From NCBI GenBank assembly GCA_964612925.1, contig CAZTFU010000013.1, forward strand, positions 1 through 46,155: a stretch of 46,155 nucleotides of DNA, in the 5' to 3' direction. This DNA comes from Phil1 sp964612925. Lineage in GTDB: Bacteria > Bacillota > Clostridia > Christensenellales > CAG-138. The notes under the pieces were generated by a model, which was not told the origin of the DNA, did no database searches, and saw only the letters and a list, made by a program, of their open reading frames with translations. This document shows positions 33,341 through 41,742 of this stretch, piece after piece. Each line of letters starts with the position of its first letter. Positions within the stretch are counted from its first letter, which is position 1. The position numbers and the translations under genes are program-made.

Positions 33341-35185
33341 TTATTTGTTTATTTTGTCCGATTTTTTGAACGGGGAATAGGCTATGCCTGTCCACTCCAT
33401 TCCCAACTGGCCCGAAAACTCCAATAGATTCAAGCGTACACCGTGAACCACCACGGACAGAAGTCCCATCACTATGTTCAGCGCATGGCCGACTATCATA
33501 ATCAGCAGGCCGAACACTATCATGGGTCCTTCAAAGCCGAGTGCCATGTTATTAAAGCTTTGTGCAATGGCCAAGGATGCCATTCCCACGGCAAACAGGC
33601 GAATGTAGCTCATTATGTTGCCGAATGCGCTTATGGTGTTCAAAAACGTGGTGAAGAAGTCCGCTAAACCCGCCTTGAGCCCCTGCACAAATGTCTTATC
33701 CGGCGACATGCCGCCAAAAAGCACCACCAGCAGGAAGCCGATCACTACCACCACCGCTACGGGGCCGAGCGATACCTGCTGACCTATGACCAAATACAGC
33801 ACCACAAAATACAGTGCGCATATGGCACACAGCCAGCCGAAATCGGCAATAAAGCTTAAGTCCTTTGCCTTCAGCTTTCTGCGGATGTTCATAACGCATG
33901 CAAGCGACAGCTGAAGCGTGCCGAGTATGAAACAGAACTTCATAACGGTGTTTTGCTGCTGAGTGGATGTTACGTTAAAATACTCGGGGTAGTTGGCAAA
34001 TGAGGGGATCACAAGAGCCTTTAACAGAGGTACATGCATTGCACCCTCAAGCCCAAACCATGTGCCTGTAAGCGCACCCCAAATTATTGTGCCTACGGAC
34101 AGCACCCACAGCAGCCACACCGCGTCGCTGATGGGTTGATTGTTCTTCTTCGCCTTTATTGTCATAACGGCGGCCGCTATAAGGAATATGCAACCATAGC
34201 CCGCATCGCCCAGTATCATTGCGCAGAACAGGGTGAAGAAGGCGAAAAACCAGAATGAAATATCGTATTCGTGATAGCCGGGCACGGTGCCCAAAATATC
34301 GAATACGGGTGCAATTATTCGGGTAAGGCGGTTGTATTTCACCTTGGTTGGCACCTGCTCGTCATCGTCATTTACATCAACCAAAGCCCACGCCCAATTC
34401 TGCCGAGCGGCGGCAGAACGGAAGCGTTCCTCCTCCGATACGGGAATGTAGCCCGAAAGCCACACAAGTCCGCTTTCACTGCCCGATGTGTTGCTTACCG
34501 AGGAATACTCCATTTCGTTTTGCACATTCAAAAGCTCCGCACGGAACGATGATAGTTCCAATGCGGCCTCACGCAGGGTGCGTTCACATTCCGCAAGCTC
34601 CATTTCGCATTGAGAAAGCTCAGCACGGTACTCATCAAGGCCCTTTTCTAACGGACGGAATTCGGTGTTTGCAAGCCAAGCGGGCAGCTCACCGACCACT
34701 GCCACCGTTTCCTGCTTTTTGGCGGAAAAGAGGTGAATGTAGCTTATATCGGGATCCTTTTTTAATTCGGAAAGTGTCCGCGTGTCAACACGGCACAGGT
34801 GAAGCTCTATTCCACGGTTTGAAAGCTCCGTCAACTCTGCGGGGGAAAAGCTGCCCCATCCGTCATATTCCGCACAGCGGGCGGCAAGCTCAACGGTGCG
34901 CGATTCAAGTGCCGCTTTACTCTCCACGCATTCAAGGGTTTTATGATAGAGCGTTTCAAATGCATTATGCCGCAAAACGTCATGCTCACAGGTTTGCTTT
35001 TTGTCCGAATACTCCTCAAGCAGTGTTATAATGCGGGAAAGTTCGCTGAATTTCTGCGCACAGGCACTATCGGGGGCGGCCTTTTCAGCAAAGTGGACAA
35101 TGCTTATCTCACGCAGAGCATCAAGCATATTTTCTTTATGCTCTGCCGCGGCAATGATGTGTACGACCTTCATTTTTTCAATCAT
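33341..35185 (-). CDS. V-type ATP synthase subunit I (membrane stator)
   Basis: A 614-residue subunit a/I. The N-terminal half (1 to about 290) is soluble and partly coiled coil (about 190-220). The C-terminal half has about seven membrane helices, including FTLFCAMILGDAGYG near 315 and SYIRLFAVGMASLAIAQ near 530, whose conserved arginine faces the ion site of the rotor. It overlaps the subunit D stop by 4 bases and is followed by subunit K. Confidence 0.92.
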   Translation of the reverse strand: MIEKMKVVHIIAAAEHKENMLDALREISIVHFAEKAAPDSACAQKFSELSRIITLLEEYSDKKQTCEHDVLRHNAFETLYHKTLECVESKAALESRTVELAARCAEYDGWGSFSPAELTELSNRGIELHLCRVDTRTLSELKKDPDISYIHLFSAKKQETVAVVGELPAWLANTEFRPLEKGLDEYRAELSQCEMELAECERTLREAALELSSFRAELLNVQNEMEYSSVSNTSGSESGLVWLSGYIPVSEEERFRSAAARQNWAWALVDVNDDDEQVPTKVKYNRLTRIIAPVFDILGTVPGYHEYDISFWFFAFFTLFCAMILGDAGYGCIFLIAAAVMTIKAKKNNQPISDAVWLLWVLSVGTIIWGALTGTWFGLEGAMHVPLLKALVIPSFANYPEYFNVTSTQQQNTVMKFCFILGTLQLSLACVMNIRRKLKAKDLSFIADFGWLCAICALYFVVLYLVIGQQVSLGPVAVVVVIGFLLVVLFGGMSPDKTFVQGLKAGLADFFTTFLNTISAFGNIMSYIRLFAVGMASLAIAQSFNNMALGFEGPMIVFGLLIMIVGHALNIVMGLLSVVVHGVRLNLLEFSGQLGMEWTGIAYSPFKKSDKINK

Positions 35186-35796
35186 TGTCCACCCTCCTGC
35201 AACTTTTTCTTTGCAATTTTTCCGCGAACCACGGCGGAGGTCTGCTGATCCCCGAGGTATATGCCTATAACGCGGATATTCTCCTTGGTTTCGGGTATTT
35301 TTACCTTTTCAAAAAGGTTGACCCTTTGTGCCGTGGTGCGAAGTTCATGCTCCAACAGCTCCGCTTGGCGGCGAAGCGTTTTTGAAATGGCGTCAAGTCG
35401 TGCTATTTCTCTCAGCCGTATTACCGCCGTGTCCACCCAAAGAGGATAATCCGCCACATCATAGGATATTTCCTCAAATGTAAGCTCCTTGAAAACGGGC
35501 ACGGTAACGCCTGCAATGTTTTCTTCACAACAGACAACGTTCAGCGGACGAATAAGCTTATCAAGCCGCATTTCAGGGGAGAAAACCTCGTTTTCAGCAA
35601 ATACCGCAACCCAATCGTCAAGACCCTCGATAACGGCGCGGCGTTGAGAGTCCACCTGCTGTAGTTGAGAAGCCACCTGCATCATTACGGATTGCAGCTG
35701 CTGCTTTTTCAGCTGAAGCGTTGGCAGATAGCGTTGGAACTGCTTCAGCTTATCCTTTTGCACCTTCAGCTCGTTTTTTGTAAGTTTAACAGCCAT
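35182..35796 (-). CDS. V-type ATP synthase subunit D (central shaft)
   Basis: A 204-residue, largely coiled-coil protein whose N-terminal VKLTKNELKVQKDKLKQF (about 3-20) is typical of the V/A-ATPase D subunit, the rotor shaft inside the A3B3 head. The ATG at 35796 lies two bases after the subunit B stop; an in-frame ATG at 35826 would overlap subunit B and lacks the family N-terminus. The central part is shorter than in eukaryotic D, as usual for bacterial forms. Confidence 0.88.
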   Translation of the reverse strand: MAVKLTKNELKVQKDKLKQFQRYLPTLQLKKQQLQSVMMQVASQLQQVDSQRRAVIEGLDDWVAVFAENEVFSPEMRLDKLIRPLNVVCCEENIAGVTVPVFKELTFEEISYDVADYPLWVDTAVIRLREIARLDAISKTLRRQAELLEHELRTTAQRVNLFEKVKIPETKENIRVIGIYLGDQQTSAVVRGKIAKKKLQEGGQ

Positions 35797-35798
35797 AT

Positions 35799-37094
35799 TT
35801 AGCCTTCGGCGGCCCTTTTCGGCCACCGCTCCCTGATAAGGTCGGTTTTAAGACCCGTTTCGTTGGGCTCAAAGCATTCCGCCAAAATGCTCCAGCCAAG
35901 ATCCAGTGCCTCTTCAAGCGGGATATTCACCTTCAGATCCATAAGCTCTGTTTCGAAAAGATGTCCGTATTTGAGTAACTTTTCATCCCATTCGCTCATT
36001 GAAAAGCCCATGGATTTTTTCTCAAGGCTTTCCTTATAGGCACTGTACAGGCGAATCATACCGTCCATCAATGCCCTATGGTCGCTCCTTGTGCCGCCGT
36101 TTACGTTTTGCTTCAAACGAGACAGCGAACCGAAAGGTTCTATGTGACCACCCTTGAGATAGTATTGACCTTCCGTAATATAGCCTGTGTTATCGGGCAC
36201 GGGATGGGTAACATCGTCACCCGGCATAGTTGTAACGCCGAGTATGGTTATGGAACCGGCTCCCTCAAAATCAACGGCCTTCTCATAGCGGGAAGCAAGG
36301 CAACTGTAAAGGTCACCCGGGTAGCCGCGGTTGGAAGGCACCTGCTCCATGGTTATTGCCATTTCCTTTTGAGCATCGGCAAAGTTCGTCATGTCGGTAA
36401 GCAGCACAAGCACGCGCCGCCCGCCAAGCGCAAATTGTTCCGCAACGGCAAGTGAAAGATCAGGCACGAGTGTGCATTCTACTATCGGGTCGGCCGCGGT
36501 GTGAATAAACATTACCGTGCGCCCCATTGCACCGCTCTTTTCAAGCGTATCACGGAAGAAAAGATAATCATCATATTTAAGCCCCATGCCGCCCAAAACT
36601 ATAACGTCAACCTCCGCTTGCATGGCTATGCGGGCAAGGAGCTGATTATACGGCTCTCCCGAAACGGAAAAGATGGGCAACTTTTGACTTTCAACCAGCG
36701 TGTTGAAAACGTCTATCATGGGAATGCCGGTGCGAATCATTGTTTTCGGCACTATTCGGCGGGAAGGGTTGACGGACGGGCCGCCTATGGGTATCTCGTT
36801 TTCGGTCAATACGGGGCCGTTGTCACGCGGAACGCCTGCGCCGTTGAATACACGCCCAAGAAGATTATCGCTGAAGGATACCATCATGGGGCGGTTAAGG
36901 AAGCGCACGCTGTCGCCCGTGCTTATGCCCTGCGTGCCCGAAAACACCTGCAATGAAACAAGGTCGCCGTTAAGCTTGATTACGTTTGCATAGCTTTCCC
37001 CCACAAGTGCCAAATCGCCGTTTCGCACGCCCTCGGCACGGACGGTAACGACATTGCCTACGATGGATTCTATTTTTGTGTAAACTTTCTGCAT
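35799..37094 (-). CDS. V-type ATP synthase subunit B
   Basis: A 431-residue non-catalytic nucleotide-binding subunit. It resembles subunit A but lacks the GKT P-loop, as expected. Family blocks: PIGGPSVNPSRRIVPKTMIRTGI (about residues 107-129), VFIHTAADPIVECTLVPDLSLAVAEQFA (near 194), VLVLLTDMTNFADAQKEM and the PSNRGYPGDLYSCLASRYEKA block near 253. Alternates with A in the head hexamer. It starts 10 bases past the subunit A stop with a strong GGAGG site. Confidence 0.95.
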   Translation of the reverse strand: MQKVYTKIESIVGNVVTVRAEGVRNGDLALVGESYANVIKLNGDLVSLQVFSGTQGISTGDSVRFLNRPMMVSFSDNLLGRVFNGAGVPRDNGPVLTENEIPIGGPSVNPSRRIVPKTMIRTGIPMIDVFNTLVESQKLPIFSVSGEPYNQLLARIAMQAEVDVIVLGGMGLKYDDYLFFRDTLEKSGAMGRTVMFIHTAADPIVECTLVPDLSLAVAEQFALGGRRVLVLLTDMTNFADAQKEMAITMEQVPSNRGYPGDLYSCLASRYEKAVDFEGAGSITILGVTTMPGDDVTHPVPDNTGYITEGQYYLKGGHIEPFGSLSRLKQNVNGGTRSDHRALMDGMIRLYSAYKESLEKKSMGFSMSEWDEKLLKYGHLFETELMDLKVNIPLEEALDLGWSILAECFEPNETGLKTDLIRERWPKRAAEG

Positions 37095-37104
37095 GTGTAC
37101 CTCC

Positions 37105-38835
37105 TTAGCTCAAAATGCGCTCTTGGTAAACGTCCTTAAGACGCTTTTCCTGTGCCTTGAATTCGCTCGTTCCGAAAACGGTATTATGCCAATCCAAAAA
37201 CTCCTGACGCACTTGGTTGAAGAATGCGCGAATCTCGTTTTTGTCACTGAGTGCATAGTTTGACGTAAGCACATCGTAAAGCACGTCAAACTCATGTACC
37301 TGACGAGCAGGCTCACAGGCGGCATCTATTGGGTCAAAGGAGTTTTGCTGAAGGTATACGGAATCGAGCAGCTCTCCCTTTTGATAAACTATGTAATCCT
37401 CTGCGGAGGTACCTTCTTCGCCTATGACCTTCATCATCTGATTGATTTCGTTGCTGCGCTTTAGTATATCGCGTGCATGCTCAACCTTGGCCATGTCAAC
37501 TATACCGTTGTATTTTGACCATGAATCTATCGGGTGTATGGCGGGGTATTTACGCGCATCGGATCGTTCACGGGAAAGTCCGTGGAACGCGCCAACCACC
37601 TTCAAGGTGGCCTGCGTAACGGGTTCCTCAAAGTTGCCGCCGGCGGGAGATACCGTGCCGCCTATGGTTACGGAAGCTATTCTGCCGTCCCTAAGGCGAA
37701 CCTTTCCCGCACGCTCGTAGAATGCGGCAATGACGGATTCAAGGTATGCGGGGAATGCTTCCTCACCCGGGATCTCCTCGAGTCGGCCGCTCATTTCGCG
37801 CATGGCCTGTGCCCAACGGCTGGTGGAATCCGCAAGAAGAAGCACGTTTAAGCCCATTTGCCTATAGTATTCAGCCATTGTTACCGCCGTGTAGACGGAT
37901 GCTTCCCTTGCGGCAACGGGCATTGATGAGGTGTTGCATATTATTATCGTTCTTTCCATAAGGGAATGACCCGTGCGTGGATCGGTAAGCTCGGGGAATT
38001 CCTTGAGCACCTCGACGACCTCGCCCGCACGCTCTCCGCAGGCCGCAACGATAACTATATCAACGTCTGCGTTCTTTGCTTCCATGTGTTGAAGCACCGT
38101 TTTGCCCGCACCGAACGGTCCGGGCACGCAGAATGTGCCGCCCTTTGCAACGGGCAGGAACGTATCTATACAACGAATCTTTGTAATGAGCGTTTCATCG
38201 GGGCGAAGCCGTTCGTCATAGCAACGGATGGGCTCCTTTACCGGCCATGAAAACACCATGCTGAGCGGCTTTTCTTCGCCCTTGTCGTTCTCAATTACGG
38301 CAACCGTGGAACGGACGGGGTAGACACCCTTTTCCAAAATTGATTTTACGCGCCAGTTGTCGCCCTTAAGGTTGAACGGCACCATGATCTGATGCTTGAA
38401 CAGCCCCTCGGGCACGCTGCCCACGGGGTCACCCGCAAGCATCCTGTCGCCAACGCTTACACAGGGAGTAAACTCCCATGACCTATCGGGTATGGGGTCA
38501 AGATATACTCCCCTTTGAAGGAAAAAGCCGCACTGCTCCGCCAATGCGGGCAGTGGATTTTGCAGACCGTCGTATACCTGAGTGAGAAGGCCCGGCCCAA
38601 GCTCAACGCTTAACAGTTCGCCGCTGAGCTCCACCTTGTCGCCCACCTGAATACCGTTGGTCATTTCATATATTTGCATACTTGCGGTATCGCCGTTGAT
38701 GCGGATGACTTCACCCTTCATCCTCTCGTCGCCAACGTGAACGAAACCGACTTCATTTTTTCTGACGGAACCGGAAAATTTTGCGGAAACCAGGTTCCCG
38801 TTGACTCCGGTCACATAACCTGTAACGTTTGCCAT
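37105..38835 (-). CDS. V-type ATP synthase subunit A (catalytic)
   Basis: A 576-residue catalytic subunit. It has the N-terminal beta barrel, the characteristic bulge domain insertion (about 110-190), Walker A GPFGAGKT near residue 230, ACGERAGEVVEVL near 255, and ADSTSRWAQAMREMSGRLEE near 324. It hydrolyses or makes ATP at the A/B interfaces. Ends with a helical C-terminal domain. The upstream neighbour is the DUF2764 gene, 17 bases away. Confidence 0.96.
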   Translation of the reverse strand: MANVTGYVTGVNGNLVSAKFSGSVRKNEVGFVHVGDERMKGEVIRINGDTASMQIYEMTNGIQVGDKVELSGELLSVELGPGLLTQVYDGLQNPLPALAEQCGFFLQRGVYLDPIPDRSWEFTPCVSVGDRMLAGDPVGSVPEGLFKHQIMVPFNLKGDNWRVKSILEKGVYPVRSTVAVIENDKGEEKPLSMVFSWPVKEPIRCYDERLRPDETLITKIRCIDTFLPVAKGGTFCVPGPFGAGKTVLQHMEAKNADVDIVIVAACGERAGEVVEVLKEFPELTDPRTGHSLMERTIIICNTSSMPVAAREASVYTAVTMAEYYRQMGLNVLLLADSTSRWAQAMREMSGRLEEIPGEEAFPAYLESVIAAFYERAGKVRLRDGRIASVTIGGTVSPAGGNFEEPVTQATLKVVGAFHGLSRERSDARKYPAIHPIDSWSKYNGIVDMAKVEHARDILKRSNEINQMMKVIGEEGTSAEDYIVYQKGELLDSVYLQQNSFDPIDAACEPARQVHEFDVLYDVLTSNYALSDKNEIRAFFNQVRQEFLDWHNTVFGTSEFKAQEKRLKDVYQERILS

Positions 38836-38852
38836 TTAGTTTCTCCTGTTTG

Positions 38853-39374
38853 TTATATGCGGAATATCTGCTCCGAAATATTTAAGAGCAAACCGTTAAA
38901 TGCCGCAAGACCGTTTTCTTTACGGAACAGCTGCTGCCGCTCTAAAAGTTTAAGCTTCATTGCGTAGGCGAACAATACCGTATCATCGAAATTGTGCATG
39001 GCGCAAAGTTCGTCAAGCCGTTGAAACTCAAGCTCCAGCAAAAGCCGCTCACCCGTAAGTGGGTCGGGGGCATTTACCGCCGCCGTGACTGCCTGAACAA
39101 TCTCGATGTCGCGGCATTCGGGTGCGGTGCAGGGTCTGTTCAGCTTAGCGTTGCGCCGATAGCACAGCTCCGCCTCCAACATTCGGTAAAACTCCGACCA
39201 CTGTTTCAGAAACGGCCCCTGATCGGAATGAACGGAAAGCTCGCTCAGCGTGCGGTACACCTTTTCGTTTACGGAGTCTTGACACGCATCCAAGAATTTC
39301 GAATATTCCATGGGCGGGGGATCGCCGGCACGCAGCATTGGCAGACTTGCGATCAAATAATAATAGGAAGCCAA
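38853..39374 (-). CDS. DUF2764 family protein of the V-ATPase operon
   Basis: A 173-residue, mainly helical protein opening with SYYYLIASLPMLRAGDPPP, the pattern of the DUF2764 family. In Bacteroidota, Spirochaetes and Chlamydiae the same family lies between the V-ATPase E and A genes, exactly as here. By position it may replace the neck subunit C that links rotor ring and shaft, but I know of no direct proof. It overlaps none of its neighbours; 12 bases separate it from subunit E. Confidence 0.78.
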   Translation of the reverse strand: MASYYYLIASLPMLRAGDPPPMEYSKFLDACQDSVNEKVYRTLSELSVHSDQGPFLKQWSEFYRMLEAELCYRRNAKLNRPCTAPECRDIEIVQAVTAAVNAPDPLTGERLLLELEFQRLDELCAMHNFDDTVLFAYAMKLKLLERQQLFRKENGLAAFNGLLLNISEQIFRI

Positions 39375-39386
39375 GCCCTTCCCCCC

Positions 39387-39947
39387 TTATAAGCGCATTT
39401 CCCGAAAGAACGGACTCAGCAGTTCCAACAATTCCTCATCGGAGCAATCGATATATCCGGAACCGTCCTTTGCTACAAGGCGGAACCCCGAACGAAGCCT
39501 GTCGGAAGGACATATTTCCATACCGGCTTTCAGCTTCTCGGCAAGCTCACCGCGAAGCGCATCGCTTACCTCATTTACTTCCATGACATATCCGGCGGGA
39601 TCCTCGTCGCCAGCGGCGGCGACAAGCAGCTTGGAAAGGGTATTGACATCAAGAGCCTTTTGTACATCGGCCGCCAGTATTTCCCTTGTCTGCCGTTCTA
39701 TCTCCCGTCGGAAGGATAGTATTGCGTCACGCTTGGCCTGCTCTGCACTGAGCATGGCACTTGACCGAAATACTTCGGCCTCTGCTCGGGCATCCTCCTT
39801 TAGCCGTTCGGCCTGTTCACGGGCCTTGGCAAGGATGGATTCCGATTGCTTCTTTGCTTCGGACAGAATGGCATCGGCCTGTGCGTTTGCACTTTCAATG
39901 CCGTCCTTTTTGATGGAAGAGATCAGATCTTGAATCTGAAGCTCCAT
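39387..39947 (-). CDS. V-type ATP synthase subunit E (peripheral stalk)
   Basis: A 186-residue protein with a long N-terminal alanine/glutamate-rich coiled coil (about residues 5-95) and a globular C-terminal domain (FRLVAKDGSGYIDCSDEELLELL), the layout of the V/A-ATPase stator subunit E. It is the first gene of the operon, preceded by AAAGGG about 7 bases before the ATG. No separate G/H stalk subunit gene is present, which is usually its partner. Confidence 0.88.
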   Translation of the reverse strand: MELQIQDLISSIKKDGIESANAQADAILSEAKKQSESILAKAREQAERLKEDARAEAEVFRSSAMLSAEQAKRDAILSFRREIERQTREILAADVQKALDVNTLSKLLVAAAGDEDPAGYVMEVNEVSDALRGELAEKLKAGMEICPSDRLRSGFRLVAKDGSGYIDCSDEELLELLSPFFREMRL

Positions 39948-40010
39948 TGCGGATCACCCTTTCTTTTTATGTTTTGTAAAAAAATTTTGCCATTTTAACC
40001 ATACAAGCTG

Positions 40011-40040
40011 ATTATAAGGTGATGCATAGGGGTAAGTCAA
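40011..40040 (-). promoter_or_regulatory. Sigma-A promoter of the V-ATPase operon
   Basis: On the minus strand TTGACT (40035-40040), an 18-base spacer and a perfect TATAAT (40011-40016). Start near 40004; leader about 57 bases to the subunit E ATG. Confidence 0.75.
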
Positions 40041-40103
40041 CCTTGACAAGTGGGCAAAGTCATTGCCATTTTGAATAGAGAGTGGCCTTTTTGTAAAAAA
40101 AAC

Positions 40104-40137
40104 GAATAATACGACGCTGGGAACAGAATAATACGAC
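40104..40137 (+). promoter_or_regulatory. Candidate tandem Spo0A boxes upstream of spoIIGA
   Basis: The 12-mer GAATAATACGAC occurs at 40104-40115 and 40126-40137, 22 bases apart, i.e. two helical turns. The cores TACGACG and TACGACA match the inverted Spo0A box TTCGACA in five and six of seven positions. In B. subtilis the spoIIG promoter is activated by Spo0A at tandem sites, so the position fits. A weak -10 (TTATCT, 40148-40153) lies downstream. Confidence 0.55.
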
Positions 40138-40182
40138 AGCATGAACCTTATCTTTCGCCGCTTGTTCTACAAATGAATGACG

Positions 40183-40204
40183 GCGCATATGATACCATAT
40201 GTGC
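40183..40204 (+). other. Hairpin at the spoIIGA translation start
   Basis: A 9-bp stem with one G-U pair (40183-40191 with 40196-40204) and a 4-nt loop ends five bases before the preferred ATG at 40210. No good Shine-Dalgarno sequence lies between, so the hairpin may limit translation. Confidence 0.45.
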
Positions 40205-40209
40205 GGGTG

Positions 40210-40992
40210 ATGAACGTGTATATAGAGCTGTATATACTGGACAATCTTTTGATGGATGTGCTTGTGCTGAAACTGGGCGCGGCGGTCGTCGCAAGAAGCT
40301 GCGCACCGAAAAGACTGGCCTTGTTCGCTCTTGTGGGCTGTGCGTTTGCGGTTGCGGCATTGTTCTTTCCGCCGCTTATGCATCCCGCGGCAAAGGTAGC
40401 CCAAGGGTTGCTGCTTGCGCTGTTCATAAAGCCGCAAGGCATAAGGCAATACATTGAAAATGCGGCGGCGGTGCTGCTGAGTGCGTATGTTGTGGGCGGG
40501 GCGGCACTTGCACTCGGTTCGGGTACTGGGTATGGCATTGTGGTGATGAGCGAACATACAAGGCTTATGCTGATAAGCGCCGCGTGCGCGTTGTTACTGC
40601 CGCGTATGATAAGGTGGTTCAGGTCGCACAGGAGCCTTGATACGCTAAAGGTAAGACTTTGCGCGGTGGTGGACGGGAAACGGTATGAGCTTGTGGCGAT
40701 GAGGGATTCCGGTTGCTTTTTGAGCGAGCCTATAAGCGGCACGGCGGTGGTGACGGCACATATAGTCGAACTCTTGCCGCGGGCAAATATACCCATACCC
40801 ATAGAAACGCTCAGCGGTACGGGCATAATATACGCCCTGAAGCCTGACAGCATGAGCGTGGACGGCTTTGATACCGATGCATTGCTTGCGATAAGCCCAA
40901 GGCCGATACGCGGAGCGGAGGCAATAATACCATATCACATAGCAAAGGAGAGTATGCAGCATGGTGAACACAATACGGAGGTCGCTTCTTAA
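40210..40992 (+). CDS. spoIIGA: Sigma-E processing peptidase SpoIIGA
   Basis: A 260-residue protease that activates pro-sigma-E during sporulation. The N-terminal half holds about five membrane helices and begins MNVYIELYILDNLLMD, matching the family start. The C-terminal half is the aspartic protease-like domain with Asp166 in a DSG motif (the family often has DSGN; here DSGC). ATG 40210 is preferred for this N-terminus; in-frame GTG 40207 and ATG 40177 are alternatives and none has a good ribosome site. It overlaps sigE by 32 bases, as a paired activator and substrate. Confidence 0.88.
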   Translation: MNVYIELYILDNLLMDVLVLKLGAAVVARSCAPKRLALFALVGCAFAVAALFFPPLMHPAAKVAQGLLLALFIKPQGIRQYIENAAAVLLSAYVVGGAALALGSGTGYGIVVMSEHTRLMLISAACALLLPRMIRWFRSHRSLDTLKVRLCAVVDGKRYELVAMRDSGCFLSEPISGTAVVTAHIVELLPRANIPIPIETLSGTGIIYALKPDSMSVDGFDTDALLAISPRPIRGAEAIIPYHIAKESMQHGEHNTEVAS

Positions 40993-41686
40993 ATTCTTAC
41001 AAAAAATATACACGTTGCTTGGAATGGGGCAGGGCGCATATTACATAAACACGGGCGAAACGTTACCGCCGCCGCTTAACAAGGATGAGGAGCTAAAGTG
41101 CATGAATGCGCTTGCCGCTGGTGACGAAACGGTGAGGAAAACGCTTATAGAAAGAAACCTGAGACTTGTGGTATACATTGCAAGAAAGTTCGAGAACACC
41201 GGCGTCAACATGGAGGACCTTATATCGATAGGCGCGATAGGGCTTATAAAGGCCGTAAACACATTTAATGTGGAAAAGAAAATAAAGCTTGCGACGTATG
41301 CATCCCGCTGTATAGAAAACGAAATACTTATGTATTTAAGGCGAAACTGTAAGCTAAAGATGGAGGTTTCACTTGACGAACCGCTGAATGTAGACTGGGA
41401 CGGAAATGAGTTGCTGCTTTGCGATATTCTCGGCACGGATAACGATCTTGTATGCAGGGATATAGAGGATGAGGTGGACAGGGAACTGCTGCACATTGCC
41501 ATGAACACTCTTGAACCGCGTGAAAGGAAGATAATGGAGCTGAGATTCGGCCTTGGCGGACAAAATGAGCTTACGCAAAAGCAGGTGGCCGACATGATGG
41601 GCATATCGCAAAGCTACATATCTCGCCTTGAAAAGAATATTCTCAATACGCTTAAACGTGAAATACAACAATTGAGCGAAATATAA
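40961..41686 (+). CDS. sigE: RNA polymerase sporulation sigma factor, sigma-E precursor
   Basis: A 241-residue sigma-70 family protein. Residues 1 to about 28 are an amphipathic pro-sequence ending before YYINTGETLPPPL, the region where SpoIIGA cleaves. Region 2 contains ERNLRLVVYIARKFENTG and EDLISIGAIGLIKAVNTF; region 4 ends with the helix-turn-helix KQVADMMGISQSYISRLEK. It directs early mother-cell gene expression. AAAGGAG lies 10 bases before the ATG. sigG, the usual next gene, is not present; the next gene is convergent. Confidence 0.95.
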   Translation: MVNTIRRSLLKFLQKIYTLLGMGQGAYYINTGETLPPPLNKDEELKCMNALAAGDETVRKTLIERNLRLVVYIARKFENTGVNMEDLISIGAIGLIKAVNTFNVEKKIKLATYASRCIENEILMYLRRNCKLKMEVSLDEPLNVDWDGNELLLCDILGTDNDLVCRDIEDEVDRELLHIAMNTLEPRERKIMELRFGLGGQNELTQKQVADMMGISQSYISRLEKNILNTLKREIQQLSEI

Positions 41687-41692
41687 GAAAAA

Positions 41693-41720
41693 AACAGCCG
41701 TTCTGACAAGAACGACTGTT
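41693..41720 (-). terminator. Intrinsic terminator of the aldo/keto reductase gene
   Basis: A 12-bp stem with one C-A mismatch (41693-41704 with 41709-41720), followed on the minus strand by a T-rich run. On the plus strand it may also slow polymerase leaving sigE, but its plus-side tail is not T-rich. Confidence 0.75.
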
Positions 41721-41742
41721 CGAGAATAAAATTGATAATATA

